50,244 nucleotides of DNA from the NCBI GenBank assembly GCA_902825855.1, contig CADECW010000004.1, positions 73,681 through 123,924 on the forward strand, given 5' to 3'. The position numbers and the translations under genes were made by a program. Position 1 is the first letter of the stretch, and each line of letters opens with the position of its first letter. The stretch comes from an uncultured Rhodospirillales bacterium (GTDB lineage: Bacteria; Pseudomonadota; Alphaproteobacteria; Reyranellales; Reyranellaceae). This document shows, one piece after another, positions 43,894 to 50,244 of the stretch. The notes under the pieces were generated by a model. That model was not told where the DNA came from and searched no databases. It saw nothing but the letters and a program-made list of their open reading frames with translations.

Positions 43894-45600
43894 ATGTCGC
43901 TAAGCACCTCCACTGGCCCTCTGGCCGACCGCCCGAGCTTTGCCGAGCTTTACATGCCGAAGCTCGTGACGGTTCTGCGCGAGGGCTACGGACTTGCCGC
44001 GCTTCGCGCCGATGCCGTGGCCGGCATGACCGTCGCGATCGTGGCGCTGCCGCTGTCCATGGCGATCGCCATCGCATCCGGCGCCTCGCCGGAGCGCGGA
44101 CTGTTCACGGCCATTGTCGGCGGCTTCCTCATCTCGGCGCTCGGGGGCAGCCGCTTCCAGGTTGGCGGCCCCGCCGGCGCGTTCATCGTCCTGGTCGCCT
44201 CAGCCGTCGAACGCCACGGCGTCGATGGTGTCGTGATGGCGACGATGATGGCCGGAGTCTTCCTCGCAGTTGCGGGCCTGCTGCGCCTCGGCACCTTCAT
44301 CAAGTTCATTCCCTATCCGGTCACCGTCGGGTTCACTTCCGGCATCGCCGTGATCATCTTCGCCAGCCAGCTGAAGGACCTGCTCGGCCTGAGACTCGAC
44401 GGCAAGGAGCCCGGCGCCTTCGTCGCCAAGATCGAGATCCTGGCGCGCTCGCTCGACACGATCAGCCCGGCTGCGGTGGCGCTTTCGTTGCTCACGATCG
44501 GCTTGATCGTCGGACTGAGGAAGCTCAGGCCGCACTGGCCCGGAATGCTGATCGCGGTCGCCGTCGCCGCCGTCGCGACCTTCGCCTTCGCTCTGCCTGT
44601 GGAAACGATCGGCAGCCGATTCGGCGGCATCCCTTCGTTGCTGCCGGCACCGCATCTTCCAGCCTTCTCCCTCGACAAGGTCCAGGCGGTACTGCCCGAT
44701 GCCGTGGCCTTCGCCCTGCTTGGCGCCATCGAATCGCTGCTGTCGGCGGTCGTGGCAGACGGCATGACTGGCCGCCGCCATCGCTCGAACTGCGAGCTCC
44801 TGGCACAGGGCGCCGCCAATATCGGCGCGTCGTTGTTCGGCGGCCTGCCGGCGACCGGCACGATCGCCCGCACCGCGACGAACGTGCGTGCCGGTGCGCG
44901 CGGGCCGGTTGCCGGCATGATGCACGCGGCATTCCTGCTGCTGTTCATGCTTCTGGCTGCACCGCTTTTCGCCTACGTGCCGCTGGCGGCCCTCGCCGGC
45001 GTGCTGGTCGTAGTCGCCTGGAACATGTCCGAAAAGTACGAGTTCCTCGGCCTGCTGCGCTCTTCGCGCGGCGATGCCGTGGTGCTGCTGGCGACCTTCC
45101 TGCTGACGGTGTTCCGCGACCTGACCGAAGGCATCGTCGTGGGCTTTGCGCTGGGCGCCGTCCTGTTCATCCGTCGCATGGCCGGCACCACCGGCATCGA
45201 GGCGCACGCTCCGCCGATCAATGGAGACCGCCCCGACCGCGCCGATCCGCGCACGCCATACGACGCCAGGCTCGCGACCGACGAGGATGTCGTGGTCTAT
45301 CGGCTGTCCGGCGCCTTTTTCTTTGGCACGGCGTCGATCCTGAACGCCGTGCTTGACCGCATCGGCGATCGCCACAAGGCGTTGGTCGTCGATTTCTCCG
45401 CCGTGCCGTTCGTCGACTCGACTGCCGCCAACGCCATCGCCGCCATCGCCCGCAAGGCCGGCCGCCACAAGGTGAGGGTGTTCGTCACCGGCGCCACGCC
45501 CGCCGTGCGGCACGCCCTGCTCGCCGCCGGGGCCCGTCGCCCCCAGGTCCGCTATCGCCGGCACATCGAGGATGTGGTGGACGAGGCGCGGTCGGTATAG
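43894..45600 (+). CDS. SulP-family anion transporter with STAS domain
   Basis: A 568-residue protein. The first roughly 430 residues form the SLC26/SulP membrane domain: DAVAGMTVAIVALPLSMAIAIASG, GGSRFQVGGPAGAFIVLVAS, YPVTVGFTSGIAVIIF, ALLGAIESLLSAVVADGMTG and NIGASLFGGLPATGTIARTATNVRAG. The C-terminal STAS domain (about 465-560) has VVYRLSGAFFFGTASILNAV and VVDFSAVPFVDSTAANAI. Members carry sulfate, bicarbonate or dicarboxylates; the substrate is open. No ribosome site of the standard kind precedes the ATG. The next gene starts 10 bases after the stop. Confidence 0.95.
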   Translation: MSLSTSTGPLADRPSFAELYMPKLVTVLREGYGLAALRADAVAGMTVAIVALPLSMAIAIASGASPERGLFTAIVGGFLISALGGSRFQVGGPAGAFIVLVASAVERHGVDGVVMATMMAGVFLAVAGLLRLGTFIKFIPYPVTVGFTSGIAVIIFASQLKDLLGLRLDGKEPGAFVAKIEILARSLDTISPAAVALSLLTIGLIVGLRKLRPHWPGMLIAVAVAAVATFAFALPVETIGSRFGGIPSLLPAPHLPAFSLDKVQAVLPDAVAFALLGAIESLLSAVVADGMTGRRHRSNCELLAQGAANIGASLFGGLPATGTIARTATNVRAGARGPVAGMMHAAFLLLFMLLAAPLFAYVPLAALAGVLVVVAWNMSEKYEFLGLLRSSRGDAVVLLATFLLTVFRDLTEGIVVGFALGAVLFIRRMAGTTGIEAHAPPINGDRPDRADPRTPYDARLATDEDVVVYRLSGAFFFGTASILNAVLDRIGDRHKALVVDFSAVPFVDSTAANAIAAIARKAGRHKVRVFVTGATPAVRHALLAAGARRPQVRYRRHIEDVVDEARSV

Positions 45601-45610
45601 TGCGAGGACA

Positions 45611-46600
45611 ATGAACCTTCTGCTTTCTGAATTCGCCCTGCGTACCTGGGGCCAGCGCATCGCCGCCGCCGACACCGGACTGTCGTTCGTGACTGCAGAG
45701 GAGGCCCTGGCCGCCGACGGCCCCTCGGCGATCGACATTGCCTTCATGACCCGCGAGGTCACCGGCCGGTCGAGCAAGGACAACCAGACTCCGGAGCTGC
45801 GCGGCTTCGAGGCGGTGCTGCGCAAGTCACCCAAGCTGCGATGGCTGCAGATCCATCCGGCCGGCGCCGAGCGGCCGATCTATCGCGAACTGCGCGACCG
45901 CGGCGTGAAGGTCACCACGGCCTCGGGCGCCACCGCCGTGACGGTGTCGCACAGCGTCTTGGGCGCGCTTGTCGCCGTCAACCGGCGCTTCCCGCTGCTG
46001 GCCGATGCGCAGCGCCGCCATGCCTGGGAACCGCGGCTCGGCGAGCGCTCGCCACGCGATCTGCGCGGCCAGAACGCGGTGATCGTCGGCATGGGCCCGA
46101 TCGGCCGCAACATCGCCTCCCTGCTCAAGATGCTGGGCATGCGCGTGATCGGCGTCCGCCGCACGGCAGAGCCCGTTGCGCCCTGCGACCAGACCATTGC
46201 CTACGACCAGCTTCTCACCGTCCTGCCGCGAGCGGATTGGCTGATCCTGTGCTGCCCGGCATCACCGATGACCCGCGGCATCGCGAATGCGGCGGCCTTC
46301 GCGGCGATGCCCATGGGTTCGCATTTCATCAACGTCTCGCGCGGCGAGATCGCGATCGAGAAGGATGTGATCGAGGCGCTGCAGAGCGGTCGTCTGGCCG
46401 GCGCCTATCTCGACGTGTTTGAGCGCGAGCCGCTCGATGCCGCCTCGCCGCTGTGGGACCTGCCCAACGTGTTGATCTCGCCCCATACCGCGAGCCATTC
46501 GCTCGGCCAGAACGAGGCGATCTTCGACATCTTCCTCGACAACCTGGCGCGTTTTCGCGCCGGACGCGAATTGCGCAACGACGTCGACAATCTTGCCTGA
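45611..46600 (+). CDS. D-isomer-specific 2-hydroxyacid dehydrogenase
   Basis: A 329-residue protein with a nucleotide site VIVGMGPIGRNIASLLKMLG (about 157-176) and catalytic Arg in NVSRGEIAIE, Glu in YLDVFEREPL and His in LISPHTASHS. The N-terminal domain is less conserved (MTREVTGRSSKDNQTPELRG). It differs clearly from the dehydrogenase at 29876-30871 and resembles the ketopantoate/GhrA-like D-2-hydroxyacid branch. Substrate unknown. The ATG at 45611 is preferred over an upstream in-frame ATG that overlaps the SulP gene. Likely co-transcribed with SulP. Confidence 0.92.
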   Translation: MNLLLSEFALRTWGQRIAAADTGLSFVTAEEALAADGPSAIDIAFMTREVTGRSSKDNQTPELRGFEAVLRKSPKLRWLQIHPAGAERPIYRELRDRGVKVTTASGATAVTVSHSVLGALVAVNRRFPLLADAQRRHAWEPRLGERSPRDLRGQNAVIVGMGPIGRNIASLLKMLGMRVIGVRRTAEPVAPCDQTIAYDQLLTVLPRADWLILCCPASPMTRGIANAAAFAAMPMGSHFINVSRGEIAIEKDVIEALQSGRLAGAYLDVFEREPLDAASPLWDLPNVLISPHTASHSLGQNEAIFDIFLDNLARFRAGRELRNDVDNLA

Positions 46601-46629
46601 CCAGGCTGTCCGGGAAGCGGACCGGCTGG

Positions 46630-47484
46630 CTAATTCTTCGCGGCCAGGCTCTTGAACAGCGCGTCGCTGCGGTCGTCGGCCGGGAAGAAGCATTCGATGC
46701 GCACTTCCTGGAGAGTGATGTCCTGAGGCGTGCCCAGCGTGGCGATGGTGGTGAATACCGACAGCGCCTTGCCGCCCACCAGATAGTCGACCGTGAGCAC
46801 CGGCGGCGGCCGCTCCTCGAAGCGCAGCTTGCGGAACGAGGCCGGCACGTCGGGGTAGCCCATGATCTCCTCGATGAAGGCCAGCGCCTTGGGCTCGCCG
46901 CCGTCGGCCAGGATCTCGGCGTAGGTCGTCGACACGAGATAGCGCGCCACTTCCTCCCAGTTCGAGATCTTGGTGCGCAGCGCCGTGGGATCGAGCAGCC
47001 AGCGCAGCAGGTTGGGCGGCTTGCTGGCGGGCGGTGGCGGCGGCGGGCCTTCGAAGAGGAACACGGTGAAGGCGTTGGCCGCGTCGTTGGCCTGCAGCAG
47101 GTTCCACAGCCGGTCGATCACCACGGCGGGATAAGGCTCCTGCTGCTTAAGCATGTGGTCGATTGCCTTGCGCACCGGCAGCAGCTCGGGCGCGCCCAGA
47201 TTGCTCTCGCGATAGGCCGGCGCGAATCCCGCCGCCAGCAGCATGGCGTTGCGCTGGCGCAGCGGGACGTCGAGGGCGGTGGTGAGCTGCACCACCATCT
47301 CGCGGCTCGGCCGGGCGCGGCCGGATTCGAGAAAGCTGACATGGCGCTGCGAGACGCCCGACTGAAGGGCAAGCGCGAGCTGGCTGGCGCCACGCCGCCG
47401 TCGCCAGGTGCGCAGCATGGGGCCGAACATGTCGGGCTGCGGGGGAAGGGCGGCCGAGATAGCTGCAGAGGATGAGCGCATCAT
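46630..47484 (-). CDS. XRE-family regulator with MmyB-like ligand-binding domain
   Basis: A 284-residue regulator. The helix-turn-helix lies at about residues 20-78: FGPMLRTWRRRRGASQLALALQSGVSQRHVSFLESGRARPSREMV in one run of helices. A C-terminal MmyB-type domain follows (YPAVVIDRLWNLLQANDAANAF; the family mark around NLLRWLLDP). These act as ligand-responsive repressors or activators of adjacent genes. It is divergent from a small membrane protein gene; a 7-3-7 dyad lies between them. The start at 47484 has no clear ribosome site; later Met residues (19, 23) are alternatives. Confidence 0.9.
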   Translation of the reverse strand: MMRSSSAAISAALPPQPDMFGPMLRTWRRRRGASQLALALQSGVSQRHVSFLESGRARPSREMVVQLTTALDVPLRQRNAMLLAAGFAPAYRESNLGAPELLPVRKAIDHMLKQQEPYPAVVIDRLWNLLQANDAANAFTVFLFEGPPPPPPASKPPNLLRWLLDPTALRTKISNWEEVARYLVSTTYAEILADGGEPKALAFIEEIMGYPDVPASFRKLRFEERPPPVLTVDYLVGGKALSVFTTIATLGTPQDITLQEVRIECFFPADDRSDALFKSLAAKN

Positions 47485-47538
47485 GAGGCGGAAGATAGCA
47501 CCCGCCCGACGGTCCGCCGATTACCTGGGGCATAATTG

Positions 47539-47555
47539 CTGGAACGGCGTTCCAG
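47539..47555. promoter_or_regulatory. Dyad between divergent XRE regulator and membrane protein genes
   Basis: CTGGAAC-GGC-GTTCCAG is a perfect 7-3-7 inverted repeat in the 110-base gap. A -10-like CATAAT (47531-47536) stands just before it on the plus strand. Its position fits an operator for the regulator, possibly controlling both directions. Confidence 0.55.
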
Positions 47556-47594
47556 TGCGACCTCTGGCGCATCGTTTCAGCCAAGGAGGACGTC

Positions 47595-48017
47595 ATGAAC
47601 GCTTCAACCGACCGTCTGCTGCGTCTCACGCTGTGGGGCAACGCCGTCTTTTCGATCGTCTCAGGCGCCGTGCTGGCGGGTTTTGCCGGACCGTTCGCCA
47701 GGATCGCCGCGCATGAACCCGTTTCGCTGCTGGGCCTCGACCTCGCGATCGTCTTTGAGCTGCTTGGCCTCGGCGTGATCGCGTTCGGCGCGCTGTGCGC
47801 CTGGGTCGCGTCACGTAAAACACTCCCGCTGGCTTGGGCACGCGCCATCTTCGCGGCCGATCTTGCCTGGGTGGTCGCGAGCGTCCTGGTGCTGGCCGTG
47901 CCGGCGACCTGGAGCGTGGCCGGCTTCGTGGGCATCGGCGTCGTGGCGCTGATCGTGGCCGATTTCGCGATCATGGAGTATCTCGGCCTGCGCCGCCTGG
48001 GCGGTGCCGTAAGCTGA
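47595..48017 (+). CDS. Small four-helix membrane protein
   Basis: A 140-residue protein with four hydrophobic segments (about 12-34, 45-68, 79-102 and 106-128): LWGNAVFSIVSGAVLAGFAG, LLGLDLAIVFELLGLGVIAFG, AIFAADLAWVVASVLVLAVP and VGIGVVALIVADFAIMEYLGL. I recognise no characterised family. AAGGAGG 5 bases before the ATG is a near-perfect ribosome site, the strongest in this part of the window, suggesting strong translation when transcribed. Control by the divergent XRE regulator is likely from position. Confidence 0.85.
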   Translation: MNASTDRLLRLTLWGNAVFSIVSGAVLAGFAGPFARIAAHEPVSLLGLDLAIVFELLGLGVIAFGALCAWVASRKTLPLAWARAIFAADLAWVVASVLVLAVPATWSVAGFVGIGVVALIVADFAIMEYLGLRRLGGAVS

Positions 48018-48026
48018 GGCCGGTGA

Positions 48027-48061
48027 GCGAGGGACCTCCGCTACACCGGAAGGTCCCTCGC
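48027..48061 (+). terminator. Strong hairpin after the membrane protein gene
   Basis: GCGAGGGACCT-CCG pairs with CGG-A-AGGTCCCTCGC: a 14-bp stem with one bulged A and a 6-base loop CTACAC, 10 bases after the stop. There is no T-run after it, so it may block RNA decay or act as a Rho-independent-like stop only weakly. Confidence 0.5.
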
Positions 48062-48118
48062 CTTCGGCTCGCGATCACAGTAGAGCCTTCATCTTCCGGA
48101 TAACTGAGGACATCGACC

Positions 48119-48514
48119 ATGGACAAGCTCCAGTTCCTGAATGACCACCCGCTGCCCTTCGCCAAGGTACTGGGGCTGAAGTTCGTCGCGGCCAGCGACA
48201 CGGCGGTGAAGGCCGAGATGGTGGTCAAGCCCGAGCTCTGCACGCGGCCCGACATACTGCATGGTGGTGCCGTGATGGCCTTTGCCGACACGCTCGGCGC
48301 GGCGGCAACCGTGCTCAACCTGCCGGAAGGCAAGGGCACGACGACCATCGAGAGCAAGACCAACTTCGTCGGGCCCGCGCCTGTCGGCACGACGGTGACC
48401 GGTGAAACCACGCCGATCCATCGCGGCCGGCGCACCATGGTGTGGCAGACCCGGATAACCACGGCCGAGGGCAAGCTGGTTGCCGTGGTGACGCAGACTC
48501 AGATGGTGCTTTAG
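48119..48514 (+). CDS. PaaI-type hotdog thioesterase
   Basis: A 131-residue single-hotdog protein. ILHGGAVMAFADTLGAAATVLNL is the family signature (HGG followed by the Asp/Glu helix), and TIESKTNFVGPAPVGTTVTGETTPIHRGRRTMVW, in two parts, is the second half. Such proteins hydrolyse acyl- or aryl-CoA thioesters, often rescuing CoA. Substrate unknown. AACTGAGGACATCGACC provides a weak ribosome site. Confidence 0.92.
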   Translation: MDKLQFLNDHPLPFAKVLGLKFVAASDTAVKAEMVVKPELCTRPDILHGGAVMAFADTLGAAATVLNLPEGKGTTTIESKTNFVGPAPVGTTVTGETTPIHRGRRTMVWQTRITTAEGKLVAVVTQTQMVL

Positions 48515-48562
48515 CTCAGGCGAGTCCGGGCGAATCGATCGACAGCCCGCGCAGCTCAGAAT

Positions 48563-49154
48563 TCAGCGAAACAGCGCCGGAACGAAAGCCTGAAGGGCGG
48601 CATCAGCGTCGCTCGCGGTCTGCTGGCTGGCCTGCGACCAGTCGATGCGGATGCTGACGAAATTGTCGCGAAAGCCGGTCATCATCATCTTGGTGTAGAG
48701 CCGCGTATTCGCCTGGTTCACGGCGCTGTAGGTGATGCAGCGGAAGGAGACGCTGCCGTAGGTGCAGGTCGACGGCACCGACGGCCGTTCGAAACGCGTG
48801 TAGCCGCCGGACCTGACCTGCTGCTCCGACGTGGTCAACTCGCCCATGAACTCGTCGACGACCACGGGATTGCCGCTGCCCGGCGGGACACGGCGGCCGC
48901 CGTCATAGACGTGGACCGAGATCACCATCTTCTTGGGCGTAGAATAGAAGTAGGTGGCGCCCTGGTCGGGACGGTTGGCGGGCGGTCCGGCGTAGTTCAC
49001 GACGCGCTCGAACTGCGCGCCGCCCAGCGTCGCCGGGAAGGCAAGCTTGGTGCCGGCGTGACTTGTCGGCGATGTCGACTGGGTCTGGGCGACTGCCGCA
49101 CCTGCCGCTGCCGCAATGGCCCCTGCAATGACGGCGAGAAGGACGACACGAAGC

Positions 49155-49162
<8 letters not shown>
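48563..49162 (-). CDS. Exported hypothetical protein downstream of gyrB
   Basis: A 199-residue protein with a signal peptide MSRLRVVLLAVIAGAIAAAA and cleavage probably after AVAQ. The mature part has ATYFYSTPKKMVISVHVYDGG, a Cys pair (STCTYGSVSFRCITY) likely to form a disulfide, and a helical end. I recognise no family. The ATG ending at 49162 overlaps the gyrB stop (TAG at 49155-49157) by 8 bases, so its translation should be coupled to gyrB, an unusual partner for an exported protein. Confidence 0.78.

Positions 49163-50244
<1,082 letters not shown>

Overview
The window is a G+C-rich stretch of bacterial chromosome, densely packed with about 50 protein genes, of which the first and last are cut by the window edges. 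Gene content and order point to an alphaproteobacterium of the Hyphomicrobiales/Rhodospirillales type: an Irr-type Fur-family regulator stands divergent to fabA-fabB-fabI, an Irr-box-like dyad lies nearby, HslUV is present, and the rimP-nusA-ylxR-infB-rbfA / truB-rpsO-pnp block has alphaproteobacterial-looking proteins. A Reyranella-like genome is possible, but the genus cannot be fixed by eye. I saw no rRNA, tRNA, CRISPR array, transposase or prophage gene.

Layout. 1-6663: mixed metabolism (2OG-Fe(II) oxygenase end, methyltransferase, hisA, M20 amidohydrolase, an acidic lysine-free hypothetical protein, a TPP-dependent acetolactate-synthase-like enzyme, trmB). 6722-18792: the translation/RNA block. 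It starts with a good promoter and a terminator-like leader hairpin, then rimP, nusA, the ylxR-type gene, infB and rbfA. It is interrupted by an opposite-strand fused transporter/spermidine-synthase-like gene, then resumes with truB, rpsO and pnp and ends at a clear intrinsic terminator. 18811-21239: a secreted intradiol-dioxygenase-like protein, a glutathione transferase, a secreted hypothetical protein and an ankyrin-repeat protein. 21271-24507: fabA-fabB-fabI (minus strand) divergent from irr. 24571-27133: an ICE-like dyad and promoter, rubrerythrin, a double 4Fe-4S/CCG-domain protein and a DUF3501 protein. 27144-29719: two TonB-like proteins and an SH3 protein. 29876-37207: a D-2-hydroxyacid dehydrogenase, a BrkB-type membrane protein, an acyltransferase, a MAPEG protein, a class V aminotransferase, a zinc peptidase and an amidohydrolase. 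37309-37483: a repeat cluster. 37498-46600: a DadA-like oxidase, hslV-hslU, an MFS transporter with a tiny membrane ORF, an alpha/beta hydrolase, a SulP transporter and a second hydroxyacid dehydrogenase. 46630-50244: an XRE regulator divergent from a four-helix membrane protein with a dyad between them, a hotdog thioesterase, a secreted hypothetical protein and the end of gyrB.

How the genes work together. The RNA block couples transcription elongation (NusA), initiation (IF2), 30S maturation (RimP, RbfA, S15), tRNA modification (TruB) and RNA decay (PNPase). FabA/FabB/FabI make and elongate unsaturated fatty acids. The neighbouring Irr and the 7-1-7 dyad in front of rubrerythrin suggest iron control of a small, poorly characterised redox module (rubrerythrin + Fe-S protein + DUF3501). 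I regard that module as the best candidate for an undescribed system here. Other structural signals are a low-G+C methyltransferase gene flanked by a 20-bp near-identical direct repeat, a four-hairpin element between infB and rbfA, and a 37-bp-period repeat cluster with a 20-bp perfect inverted arm.
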